From Photobacterium indicum (GTDB taxonomy: Bacteria; Pseudomonadota; Gammaproteobacteria; Enterobacterales; Vibrionaceae), in contig NZ_PYOC01000002.1 of assembly GCF_003026215.1 (NCBI RefSeq), positions 62,001-126,000 of the forward strand: a DNA stretch of 64,000 nucleotides. Direction: 5' to 3'. The position numbers and the translations under genes are program-made. The stretch's first letter is position 1; the number at the start of each line of letters is the position of its first letter. Positions 44,945 through 54,010 of this stretch are shown in pieces. The notes beneath the pieces were generated by a model, which made no database searches, was not told the origin of the DNA, and was given only the letters and a program-made list of their open reading frames with translations.

Positions 44945-46730
44945 CGTCTTTTCCCTCAATGCCAGTACCTTGAATAGCAGCATCGCCACTTATGGACAGC
45001 CCCAACTGGCTTTGACGTTGATAAACCATTGAATACCAGCCTTGATTTGCCACCAACTCATGGTGAGAACCACGCTCTTCTACTTGCCCATCATTGAGCA
45101 CTAAAATATGATCAGCTTCGATAAGATTCGTTAATCGCTGCGTTACAAGCAACATCGTTTTATGCGAATAACGCGCCTTTAGGTTTTGACGAACTTGCAC
45201 TTCAGTGTTCATATCTAATGCACTAAATGGATCATCCAACAAAAGGATATCAGCACCCGACAATAGAGCTCTAGCAAGAGTCAAACGCTGTTTTTGACCA
45301 CCCGACAGATTCGTACCGCCCTCTCTAAGTGAAGTATCAAAGCCTTCAGGCATCGCTTCAATTTCTGCTCGAATACCCGCCATTTCAGCCACATGCTCGA
45401 TTTCTGCTTGCGACGCATCAGGTTTCGCCAACGCGATATTCTCTGCGATAGTGCCTGAAAACAAGTGCGGCTTTTGAGGAACCCAAGCCAGCTTACTGCG
45501 TAAGGAACCAAACGTTAGGCTGTCGCTTGGCATACCTGAAATGTGAATTATTGACGGCTTCTCAAGTTGAAATTGGCGTAGTGCCAAGTGCAATAGCGTG
45601 CTTTTACCGCTGCCCGTTGGCCCAGTAATGCCGACCAACCCGCCCGATGGCAAATCAAATTTCACCTTATCGAGCGCTTTACGGTTCGCTTTTTGATAAG
45701 TGAATGACTTGATATCAAAAGACATACTTGCGTCCGCTGTTTTCGGCAGTGTTATGTCACCTTCTACGACTTCAATATTTTCAGCAAATAACTGCTCCAG
45801 ACGACGCCATGACGTCTTACCTCGTTGAAATACATTGAACTGCCAACCAAACTGCATAAATGGCCCAAGTAGTTGCCCAAGGTAAAGTGTAAAGGTAGTA
45901 AACAATCCCACAGTTATGCTGCCTTGTTCTATCAACCATGCTCCGTAGCCCAGTGAAATGATGAACGACAGCCCATAGACTAATTGAATCGTGGGACCAA
46001 ATGCCGCATCCACTTTTGCAACTAAAAGATTTGCATCTACCGTTTCATCTAAGGTTTTTCCAAAGCGCTGTTCTTGACGTTCAGAAATGCCGTGTGAGCG
46101 AACCGCACGAATACCCGATACCGTTTCACGAGTCTCTTCGGTTAGATCAGAAAACGCAGATTGCGCCTTACCGAACGCCTTATGTAGCTTGACACCATAG
46201 CGGCGAGTAATGAGTACTAGTAATGGGAAGGGAAGCAGTGCGACAGCGGTAAGTTCACCACTAACAACAAAGATCATTCCCAAAATGACCGTAATACCTG
46301 CGATCAAAGAGTCCACCAATGTCATAACCCCCATTCCCATGGTTTCTTCCACCGCATTAAGGTCATTGGTCGCATGTGCCATCAGATCCCCTGTACTTCT
46401 GCGAGCATAGAATGCAGGTGACAATTGAGAGAACTTTTGAAACAACTCACTTCGAATCACACGAGTTATCGCAATAGAAGCACCATATAGTTTGCTTTGC
46501 CATACAAAACGCAAACCGTACATTGCCGCGCCCGAGACTATAATCCCAACGACGTGAACAATCATCGTTTGAGTGTCTAATGTGTCCGTGCTAATGCCGT
46601 CGACAATTCGACCAATCAACCATGAAGGAATCAAATTGACCAACGCAACCACCTGCAATGCCGCAAAGGCAATCAGATAGTGTCGGCCAAACATTTTAAG
46701 GTAGCCCTTTAATTTCCAAAGAATATTCAT
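44937..46730 (-). CDS. ABC exporter half-transporter A (MdlA-like)
   Basis: A half-exporter of 597 residues from ATG at 46730, which comes 2 bases after the GshA-stub stop codon. Six membrane segments, then ATPase motifs: Walker A GPTGSGKST, Q-loop WVPQKPHLFSGT, signature NLSGGQKQRLTLARA, Walker B ILLLDDPFSALDMN; the catalytic glutamate after Walker B is Asp here (DDPF), and the switch region is LVTQRLTN with Gln in place of His. So this subunit likely has a degenerate ATP site, and the partner (DEAT, TVAHR) the active one, as in heterodimeric exporters. Confidence 0.92.
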   Translation of the reverse strand: MNILWKLKGYLKMFGRHYLIAFAALQVVALVNLIPSWLIGRIVDGISTDTLDTQTMIVHVVGIIVSGAAMYGLRFVWQSKLYGASIAITRVIRSELFQKFSQLSPAFYARRSTGDLMAHATNDLNAVEETMGMGVMTLVDSLIAGITVILGMIFVVSGELTAVALLPFPLLVLITRRYGVKLHKAFGKAQSAFSDLTEETRETVSGIRAVRSHGISERQEQRFGKTLDETVDANLLVAKVDAAFGPTIQLVYGLSFIISLGYGAWLIEQGSITVGLFTTFTLYLGQLLGPFMQFGWQFNVFQRGKTSWRRLEQLFAENIEVVEGDITLPKTADASMSFDIKSFTYQKANRKALDKVKFDLPSGGLVGITGPTGSGKSTLLHLALRQFQLEKPSIIHISGMPSDSLTFGSLRSKLAWVPQKPHLFSGTIAENIALAKPDASQAEIEHVAEMAGIRAEIEAMPEGFDTSLREGGTNLSGGQKQRLTLARALLSGADILLLDDPFSALDMNTEVQVRQNLKARYSHKTMLLVTQRLTNLIEADHILVLNDGQVEERGSHHELVANQGWYSMVYQRQSQLGLSISGDAAIQGTGIEGKDDE

Positions 46731-46732
46731 AA

Positions 46733-47254
46733 TTACACAATTTTCTCTTGAGCTTGGTTTGTCTGAGATTGGGGCGAATGGCACCGAATTGGCTGCATCC
46801 GCTTTCCATAACGATTGGCTAGCCCTTCACGATAGCGAGCCTTCACCATTCCAGCATTCGAAGTACCGTAACGAGCAATATCGTGATCATCAGGCAATGC
46901 AGGGGGCATACTCGCAGCACACATCGACTCACCCTCATTCAAATTAGCCGCAACAAAGTGGTGTAAAGAAGCCAGTGTTTCAAATGTCTCACTTCTCTCA
47001 TTAACCGCAGGAGTCACTAACTCTAGTTGCGCTTCTGAAAAATCGGTGGTGATGTACGGGAGAGTAAGTGCAGAGCCCAAAGATACAGGGTGTGGTCGTT
47101 GAGAAAGCGACCCATTGGGTGTAATTCGAACCATTTCACGTTCAATTCCACGGCGAACATCACGCAGGGTTTCTTTCGCTTGATCGCTTGCTAAAAATTC
47201 CAGCATTTCTATAACTGGTGTCTTAACTTCAGAGGGGATAGCTTCATTTCTCAT
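46733..47254 (-). CDS. N-terminal stub of glutamate-cysteine ligase (GshA)
   Basis: A 173-residue frame matching only the first third of GshA (usually about 520 residues). Conserved parts include VRRGIEREMVRITPNGSLSQ, RPHPVSLGSAL, LPYITTDFSEAQLELVTP and the substrate-side ARYGTSNAGMVKARYREGLA up to NRYGKRMQ. At the point where the family continues with a VHYNFS motif, the protein diverges into an unrelated tail and stops. First gene of the operon with the ABC pair and the GSS-type enzyme. Either a decayed gshA fused to the operon, or a retained binding domain; as it stands it lacks most of the catalytic cleft. Confidence 0.8.
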   Translation of the reverse strand: MRNEAIPSEVKTPVIEMLEFLASDQAKETLRDVRRGIEREMVRITPNGSLSQRPHPVSLGSALTLPYITTDFSEAQLELVTPAVNERSETFETLASLHHFVAANLNEGESMCAASMPPALPDDHDIARYGTSNAGMVKARYREGLANRYGKRMQPIRCHSPQSQTNQAQEKIV

Positions 47255-47453
47255 TTGTCTTATTCAATAAAAATGTTAATCATTCTATTAGGACGTAGGA
47301 AAATGAAAAAAGACGCAATTTTTAAAAATATTTTTCCAGAAAATTAAAATATAGATGGGGGCAAGACGAAGAAGCTCTTCTAAAAGAAGAAAGCGACCCA
47401 GAAAGTGAGTCGATTTATAGAAAAAAATATCAATGAAATATTAAAGATTAGGC

Positions 47454-48008
47454 TTAACCCACACAGTTACTTTTAGCGAATTCAGCACACTCTGCTTTGG
47501 GATAGAAATCAATGATACCTTCGCGTCCCGTTTCCACATTACAGCAATTCATTAGAATTTCTTTAAGCTTAACTCGACCACGTTGAACCCGACTTTTCGT
47601 TCCGGATAATGACAACCCTAATTGTTCAGCGACTGCCTGTTGAGGTAATCCATCTAATTCTGAAAGAATCATTGCTTGGCGATATTTCTCTGGCAAACAA
47701 TCAAACATCGGGCGTAAGCACTGCCCCATTGTTTGTAAATTGACAACTTCAGCAGGCACCTCTTCTTCTATTTGGTTATCCATCAGCTCTTCATGGCTTT
47801 GGTGCGATCGGTAGAAATCCATAATCGTATTATAAGTAATGCGATACAGCCAATTTTTAAGTTTATCTTTAGCTTCTAGCTGGTGAATTTTCTGGCTTGC
47901 TTTAATGTATACCTCTTGCAAGATATCGTCAGCTAAGTCTAGATCACCTGTTTGTTTCACTATGTAACTTCTTAATTGGTCTTTGTGTGTTAACCACTCC
48001 GCTAGCAT
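47454..48008 (-). CDS. sigZ: ECF-type RNA polymerase sigma factor, SigZ-like
   Basis: A 184-residue sigma-70-family factor with only regions 2 (DLADDILQEVYIKASQKIHQ, LKNWLYRITYNTIMDFYRS) and 4 (LPEKYRQAMILSELDGLPQQ, LGLSLSGTKSRVQRGRVKLK). The C-terminal extension is cysteine-rich (NCCNVETGREGIIDFYPKAE, then CAEFAKSNC), as in SigZ, and could sense redox or metal. No anti-sigma gene is adjacent. It lies between the sortase pair and the glutathione-type operon, all on the minus strand, 199 bases before the GshA stub. Confidence 0.88.
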   Translation of the reverse strand: MLAEWLTHKDQLRSYIVKQTGDLDLADDILQEVYIKASQKIHQLEAKDKLKNWLYRITYNTIMDFYRSHQSHEELMDNQIEEEVPAEVVNLQTMGQCLRPMFDCLPEKYRQAMILSELDGLPQQAVAEQLGLSLSGTKSRVQRGRVKLKEILMNCCNVETGREGIIDFYPKAECAEFAKSNCVG

Positions 48009-48106
48009 AGCCTTCCCTCAATTTACGACACTTACTATATTTCGATAATAATGGAATTATGAGTAAATTTAAAGTGTCAAAGACCAAGTAAGTCGATTGT
48101 TAGTCT

Positions 48107-48679
48107 TTATGCAGGTATGGCGGTTACCACCCATCGCAAAGGGCCATTTACGCTAACAGTAATAAAGGGATAGCACGTAATTAAGGTTAACTGCGACCAC
48201 GGCGTTTGTGCAGCTACCTTTGTTTCTTGTTGGTTCACCACCCGCACACTTGTGACAATGTAACGTACAATCTTTCCATACTCATCTTGTACTTCAATAC
48301 CATCACCTATTTTAGCTGTTTCTAACGACTTAAAATGCGTATCGTTATGCCCGTAAATCACCACATTGCCTTGCTCATCTGGCTTTGCAGTGAATAACTG
48401 TAAAGTAGGCCCAAACGCTAAGTTACGCCCACTAACACCCGCCAGTACTGTTTGTTGCTCACCGTTAGGTAAAATCAATTGCGCAATGGGCGATGTATCT
48501 GCCCACGACCATGGTTTAGTTGGTATACCTGTTGCTGTTTGTTGTTGCCAAGCTTGAGCAATCAATACTTGTGCAAGCCACGCCTTAGCTTGGATATAGC
48601 CCCCTCGACCCATCATTAACAAGCCAACACTCAATACAACAACCATCAAAGCTGTGCGAACATTAGAAAGTGTTAACAT
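48107..48679 (-). CDS. Marine proteobacterial class sortase
   Basis: A 190-residue transpeptidase. An N-terminal membrane anchor (LMVVVLSVGLLMMGRGG) is followed by the sortase barrel with the catalytic histidine in VVIYGHNDTHFKSL, the cysteine in TLITCYPF and the arginine in GPLRWVV. The start at 48679 is preferred (AAGGG 7 bases upstream) over an ATG at 48721 inside the preceding gene. It follows its probable substrate gene by 23 bases. Gram-negative sortases of this type are known as a marine subgroup, paired with VIT/VWA targets. Confidence 0.9.
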   Translation of the reverse strand: MLTLSNVRTALMVVVLSVGLLMMGRGGYIQAKAWLAQVLIAQAWQQQTATGIPTKPWSWADTSPIAQLILPNGEQQTVLAGVSGRNLAFGPTLQLFTAKPDEQGNVVIYGHNDTHFKSLETAKIGDGIEVQDEYGKIVRYIVTSVRVVNQQETKVAAQTPWSQLTLITCYPFITVSVNGPLRWVVTAIPA

Positions 48680-48702
48680 CGTTTTACCCTTTTCGTTTTG
48701 CA

Positions 48703-50865
48703 CTACGATCTCGTGCGGCATATCGTGATGCGATTCTTAGAGGTACACCCGATTAATAAAGCAAACAGTGACAATAATGCGCCGACAAAAATCATAACTT
48801 CACTGTTAGTACCCGTTTGAGCCAATTGGTATGGTGCGGGCTGTAAAGACGCCTGTTTCGACTTCCACCCTTTTGGTAAATGCGGTTTCACGTTGGCATC
48901 ATTAACCACTTCACCTTCTGCACGGGCTGGGGTTTTATCAACGGCAATCAAACTGGTATACCGCGTTACAATGTGGTGCTTCATTCCTAGTTGCTCGATT
49001 TGCTTTTTCTTCTCTTCCGCAGATATTTCAGGGTTCATTTGTATGCTGCTAATTTGATTACGCGCCCATATAATGTCTAACCCAATACGCGGTTGCGGTT
49101 GTTTTTCGCCTATCGCCAAACCTTGATATATATCTACTTCGTTACGCCATTCATGATCAACTTGTTGGCCTGTAATTACCAAATTAGCGGCATTTTCAGG
49201 GATCTTAAATGACACTTGCAGAGGTTCCTGTTGATATAAGTCCGGCACAGGGTTTGGCCAATAATCAACAGATCTACCATCAGACCATGCCAGTTTAATA
49301 TCACGCATTACGGGTTGGCTGATTTTAGAAAACAGTAACCGCATTTTGGTATCAACCTCTTTCACATCACCAATGTAGGTATATGTACCTTTGCCTTTCA
49401 TTGCTGCTCGGGTCATAAAATAACTGTTTGGTGCAGAGCCAATACCGACTGTAAATAAACGACGATCAACCAATTGTTGCTCAATCAAATCAAACAATGC
49501 CGTTTCGTTACCAACGCTGCCATCGGTAATGAATACAATTTGATTGAGCCAACGTGTGCTGTTCGGTTGATCATATGTTTTGATTGAAAACGCAGCCTTT
49601 AACGCAGCTGCCATTTCTGTGCCACCATCGGCATCTAACCCATCAACAAAACGTAATGCGCGAGCGATTGTTGACGATGTAGCTGGCAGTAATTGCTCAG
49701 AATAGAGCATGGCTTCATGATTAAACGTCACGATATTAAATGAATCTTCAGGCTGTAGTTGCTGCAAACCGTATTTCAATGCTTGTTTCGCTTGCTCGAT
49801 AGATTCACCGTACATTGAACCTGAAATATCGAGCACGAAAGTGACAGACTGGTGGAACAAGGCACTGCTCGTCGTACTAGTCGTACTAGTCGTACTATTA
49901 ACTTGATGATTCACTTGGGGCGGCATGGTCAATAACAATCCATAACCTTGCCCTTCAACATGCTGAGTAAATAAGGCTGTAGAAGGTAAATCCGTTGCTT
50001 TCGGTCGCCATGACAAAACCACATCGCGATCGGCAATATCAGGCTGTATCAAAGACAAGATGTAATGATATTCAGATAACGTCTGCTGAGTAAAAGCATG
50101 AGATGGTGTATTAATAACTGCGATGGGTAACCCAGCATTCAGATCAATATTGAGTGAAAAAGGTAAGGTTGGATCGTCTTGTGAATCACGTAGAGAAGGA
50201 GTAATTTCGTTCACATCTGGCACTTTATTTAATGGCACAACGGGAATATAACGAGGTGCAACCACTGTGGGGAAACGCAGGCTGAATTCGCCATCGCGGT
50301 ACAACACTACTTCTTGGTATTCAATTTCAACAGTGACAGATTCATCAGGCGCAATGTTGGCCACCTGAGTCGAAAAAATGTTTGGTCGATGTTGTTCAAC
50401 TAAGCTGGCTTTCACGCCTGCCTGTTGCGCCGCTTCATATTGCTTTTTCGCAATAGCTTTAGGCTGAATATCCCCTTCTATAAAGCGTTCACCAATCCAC
50501 AACCGCAAATGGTCGACAACCGCTTTATCAGGTAAAGGAAATATGTAGCGACCATGAATCCAATCTGTGCTCGTATTCTTGAATGTCTGACGTACTGTGA
50601 CCCGATTGACCAAGCCATTCACCGTCATTGTTACATCAGTCGACAATAATGGCGCTGTTTGAGTGCCATGTTCATCACGATATACCAAGCCTAAATCGTC
50701 CGCTTGCACAGCCAATGAACACAGTGCCAGTATGCCTGTTAGCCCACCTATTAATAGTTTATGTAGCCCTTGTTTAAGTAATCCTCTTTTTAATCGCCTA
50801 GACCGATCTCTTAATGCACACCAGTAAGCGGCAACCACCCACGTTTTTATATTAATACAGACCAT
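48703..50865 (-). CDS. Sortase target protein with VIT and VWA domains
   Basis: A 720-residue exported protein. A long basic N terminus precedes a signal-like hydrophobic stretch (LLIGGLTGILALCSLAVQAD, about 37-56). The VIT domain follows (about 60-190; WIHGRYIFPLPDKAVVDHLR), then a von Willebrand A domain with intact metal site (FVLDISGSM, FITDGSVGNE). The C terminus has a sorting signal: LAQTG, then hydrophobic residues and a basic tail (SKNRITICRTRS). It is the likely substrate of the sortase encoded next, which would anchor or cross-link it at the cell surface. Confidence 0.9.
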   Translation of the reverse strand: MVCINIKTWVVAAYWCALRDRSRRLKRGLLKQGLHKLLIGGLTGILALCSLAVQADDLGLVYRDEHGTQTAPLLSTDVTMTVNGLVNRVTVRQTFKNTSTDWIHGRYIFPLPDKAVVDHLRLWIGERFIEGDIQPKAIAKKQYEAAQQAGVKASLVEQHRPNIFSTQVANIAPDESVTVEIEYQEVVLYRDGEFSLRFPTVVAPRYIPVVPLNKVPDVNEITPSLRDSQDDPTLPFSLNIDLNAGLPIAVINTPSHAFTQQTLSEYHYILSLIQPDIADRDVVLSWRPKATDLPSTALFTQHVEGQGYGLLLTMPPQVNHQVNSTTSTTSTTSSALFHQSVTFVLDISGSMYGESIEQAKQALKYGLQQLQPEDSFNIVTFNHEAMLYSEQLLPATSSTIARALRFVDGLDADGGTEMAAALKAAFSIKTYDQPNSTRWLNQIVFITDGSVGNETALFDLIEQQLVDRRLFTVGIGSAPNSYFMTRAAMKGKGTYTYIGDVKEVDTKMRLLFSKISQPVMRDIKLAWSDGRSVDYWPNPVPDLYQQEPLQVSFKIPENAANLVITGQQVDHEWRNEVDIYQGLAIGEKQPQPRIGLDIIWARNQISSIQMNPEISAEEKKKQIEQLGMKHHIVTRYTSLIAVDKTPARAEGEVVNDANVKPHLPKGWKSKQASLQPAPYQLAQTGTNSEVMIFVGALLSLFALLIGCTSKNRITICRTRS

Positions 50866-51068
50866 GATATCGCCTTCGCTTCACCCATTAATCACAAAGA
50901 ATTGTTTCTTGCTAATAAGGGCATTAAAGCAAATAAGCATGGCGAGAACAGGCAAGAAAAATGATTAATCATGGATGAAAAGTGGCGGAAAAAAGGCAGC
51001 CGACATAGAACAAAACTGTTATCTAGAAAACTGGCTGCTATACCATTCTGGATAAGTAAATGATCAGA

Positions 51069-51094
51069 TAAGGCATAGCCTAGGCTATGCCTTA
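51069..51094 (-). terminator. Hairpin at the end of dsdXA
   Basis: A perfect 26-base palindrome with 12-base arms (TAAGGCATAGCC/GGCTATGCCTTA), 9 bases after the dsdA stop on the minus strand. No T-run follows, so it may protect the mRNA end or act with a factor. Confidence 0.5.
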
Positions 51095-51102
51095 AATAAA
51101 AA

Positions 51103-52434
51103 TTAAATTCCAGACTTAGCGAGGTACGATGCCATCTCTTCACTTGGAACCATACCACCACCCGTAGCCCAAACTAAGTGGGTCGCGTTTTTGAGTTTTT
51201 GCTCATCCATTTGGATTCGCTGAAGATATTCTTCATTGTCAGAAACTACAACAGGACCAAGCATTCCGGCTAAAGCTGAAGGCTCTAGCTGAATATCTTC
51301 ATACTTACTCAGCTCTCCGAGGTGGTGGTACATTCTTTCATCACTAATGGTATAAAAACCATCAAGTAATCTTTCCATTGCTCTTCCCACAAATCCAGAA
51401 GCACGACCAACAGCTAGGCCGTCAGCAGCTGTTATATTATCGATACCAATATCCTGAACTGAGATTTCATCATGCAGGCCAGTATGAATACCCAATAACA
51501 TGCAAGGTGAGTGGGTAGGTTCCGCAAAGATACAATGAACATTATCGCCAAATGCCATTTTCAAACCAAACGCCACACCACCAGGCCCTCCCCCCACGCC
51601 ACATGGCAAATAAACAAACAGTGGATGCAGCTCATCTACTAGAATATTCATGGCTTCAAACTGGCTCTTTAGTCGCTCTCCAGCAACAGAATAACCTAGA
51701 AAAAGTGTTGGTGAATTTTCATCATCAATAAAGAAGCACGTTGGATCTTTTTCTGCTTCTTTTCGTCCCTGTGCAACCGCTACACCGTAATCTTCTTTAT
51801 ATTCAACAACAATTACACCATGCGATCGAAGTTTGTCTTTTTTCCATTGGCGGGCATCTGCCGACATATGAACCGATACAGAAAAGCCAAGTTTTGCACT
51901 CATAATACCTATAGACATGCCTAGATTACCGGTAGAGCCTACAGCGATACTAAACTGCTTAAAGAAAGCTCTAAATTCATCCGTAAACAATTTGCTGTAA
52001 TCATCAGACTCAGATAGCAAACCAGCTTGGATTGCTAATTTTTCAGCATGAGTTAACACTTCATAGATACCACCACGCGCTTTTATTGAACCAGAAATCG
52101 GCAGATGACTATCTTTTTTCAATAGTAAGGTTCCTTGAATTTCTATGTTGTACTGCTGTTCAAGAACTGTTTTCATGGCTGGAATAGCAACAACATCAGA
52201 TTCTATAATGCCATTTGTTTTGGCTGTTTCAGGAAATGCCTTTGCCAAATAAGGAGCAAATCTTTTTAGTCGGTCACTTGCATCTTTTATATCTGTATTA
52301 TCAAGCCCTACATAAGGCAAGCCTTCAGCCAGAGTTGTAATATTTGGATTAAACCAACTTACATCGTCTAAGGCGATTAGTTTTTCAACCAGAGGAAAAT
52401 CAGTAACTAATTGTTGAATATTCAATGTGCTCAT
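51103..52434 (-). CDS. dsdA: D-serine dehydratase
   Basis: A 443-residue PLP enzyme that deaminates D-serine to pyruvate and ammonia. The PLP lysine is Lys118 in SGSIKARGG, the same position as in E. coli; the phosphate-binding loop is [10 protein letters not shown], and [19 protein letters not shown] fits the fold-II family. It lies 15 bases after dsdX, in the same operon. Enables use and detoxification of D-serine. Confidence 0.95.
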   Translation of the reverse strand: MSTLNIQQLVTDFPLVEKLIALDDVSWFNPNITTLAEGLPYVGLDNTDIKDASDRLKRFAPYLAKAFPETAKTNGIIESDVVAIPAMKTVLEQQYNIEIQGTLLLKKDSHLPISGSIKARGGIYEVLTHAEKLAIQAGLLSESDDYSKLFTDEFRAFFKQFSIAVGSTGNLGMSIGIMSAKLGFSVSVHMSADARQWKKDKLRSHGVIVVEYKEDYGVAVAQGRKEAEKDPTCFFIDDENSPTLFLGYSVAGERLKSQFEAMNILVDELHPLFVYLPCGVGGGPGGVAFGLKMAFGDNVHCIFAEPTHSPCMLLGIHTGLHDEISVQDIGIDNITAADGLAVGRASGFVGRAMERLLDGFYTISDERMYHHLGELSKYEDIQLEPSALAGMLGPVVVSDNEEYLQRIQMDEQKLKNATHLVWATGGGMVPSEEMASYLAKSGI

Positions 52435-52449
52435 TTTAATTCCTTAAAC

Positions 52450-53787
52450 CTAGATGATGTACGACAGTAGGAAGGTGCCACCCAAAGCTACAAAAGAAGC
52501 AATAAAAGTAGCTGTCGTATAGTATTTGAACGTTTCTGACATTGACGCGCCGCAGTACTGTTTGACTAACCAAAACAATGAGTCAGTAACGATAGTACAG
52601 CCAATAGCACCAGAGCCAATTGCAAGAGTAATAATTTCAGGGCTGATATCTGGGTATAGCGGAAGCAGAGGTGCAACGATTGCAGTTGCTCCCATCATGG
52701 CAACTGTTGCCGAACCTACAGCGGCATGCAATATAATTGCGACTAACCAAGCCAGTAGAATTGGGGGCATATCTAAATTAGAAAGTATCTGTGCTAACAC
52801 ATCAGCTAAACCACTACCTTTAAGCACTCCGTTGAACGCACCACCAGCACCGATGATTAATAGAATATTGGCAATAGATGCAAATGCACCTTCCGTTTTT
52901 TCTAGTAATATAGACATTCCCATGTTTTGCTTAATACCTAAAATGTAGTAAGCAACAAATGCAGCAATAAACATTGCAGTTATAGGGTTACCAAGAAACT
53001 CAAGAATAGAGTAAACCGTAGTACCATGCTCCATATTAAGTTCAGCTGCTGTTTTAGTCAGCATAAGAATAATAGGAAGAAGAACAGTAAATAGAGTAGC
53101 TCCAAGTGATGGTAGTTCGTTTTCATTTTTTACTTCTAGAGAAGTAAATTCTTCTGGTACTTTCTTAAATGGCAAGTTAGCACCAACTACTTTTAAGAAT
53201 AGTGGTCCACCAACAAGAGAAGCAGTTAAACCAATTAAAAGACCATAAAAAATCACAGTACCAATATCAGCACCAAGTGCATTTGTTACATAAAGAGCTG
53301 CCGGATGAGGAGGTACAATACAATGTACAGCCATTAAAGCGGTACATAGTGGTATTGCTAAATTTAACAAAGATGTATTTGTTTTTTTAGCGATAGAAAA
53401 GGCAAGAGGAATAAGAAGGACAACACCCACTTCCACAAAAAGTGTAATACCGCAAACAAGCCCAATTAAAACCATGATTACTTCAGGTGATAACCAGCGA
53501 CATTTTTGAAGTGTTAATCCGATACGCTCTGCTGCACCGGAAACCTCCATCATTTTCCCCAGAATGGTACCAAGCCCAATTATTGCAGCTAAGAAACCTA
53601 GAGTTCCGCCAATACCATTTTCAATAGCGTTAACCATTTCGACTGGGCCCATTCCCATCGACGTACCAACATAAAAGCTGGCTAAAAGTAGTGCTAAGAA
53701 TGGGTGTAGCTTAAATTTAACTATCGCAAAAACGATCATTACAATACTTGATACGAGGGTTGCTATAACCCAGAGTTGCGACTCCAT
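52450..53787 (-). CDS. dsdX: D-serine transporter DsdX (GntP family)
   Basis: A 445-residue membrane carrier of the gluconate permease (GntP) family with about 12 segments; length equals E. coli DsdX. Family features include GGTLGFLAAIIGLGTILGKM and the C-terminal GATAIVAPLLPLYPDIS. Its coupling to dsdA and the divergent dsdC makes D-serine the likely substrate rather than gluconate. Confidence 0.92.
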   Translation of the reverse strand: MESQLWVIATLVSSIVMIVFAIVKFKLHPFLALLLASFYVGTSMGMGPVEMVNAIENGIGGTLGFLAAIIGLGTILGKMMEVSGAAERIGLTLQKCRWLSPEVIMVLIGLVCGITLFVEVGVVLLIPLAFSIAKKTNTSLLNLAIPLCTALMAVHCIVPPHPAALYVTNALGADIGTVIFYGLLIGLTASLVGGPLFLKVVGANLPFKKVPEEFTSLEVKNENELPSLGATLFTVLLPIILMLTKTAAELNMEHGTTVYSILEFLGNPITAMFIAAFVAYYILGIKQNMGMSILLEKTEGAFASIANILLIIGAGGAFNGVLKGSGLADVLAQILSNLDMPPILLAWLVAIILHAAVGSATVAMMGATAIVAPLLPLYPDISPEIITLAIGSGAIGCTIVTDSLFWLVKQYCGASMSETFKYYTTATFIASFVALGGTFLLSYII

Positions 53788-54010
53788 ATTTTACACCTTG
53801 TTTTTATTGTTTAATTTCGTCGTATTAGACAAAGGATACAAAGTGCTGACAAGCGATCAAAAATCACCAATACATGAGCTAAATTTAAACAACCGCGTGA
53901 TCTAAGTCGACATTCAGAATAATTTCGCTATTTGCGTCACATTTATTCATGTGAAACCAGTATGGTTAATGAGATATGTAATAAGCAAACCTCATTTAAA
54001 AGGCGACTTA

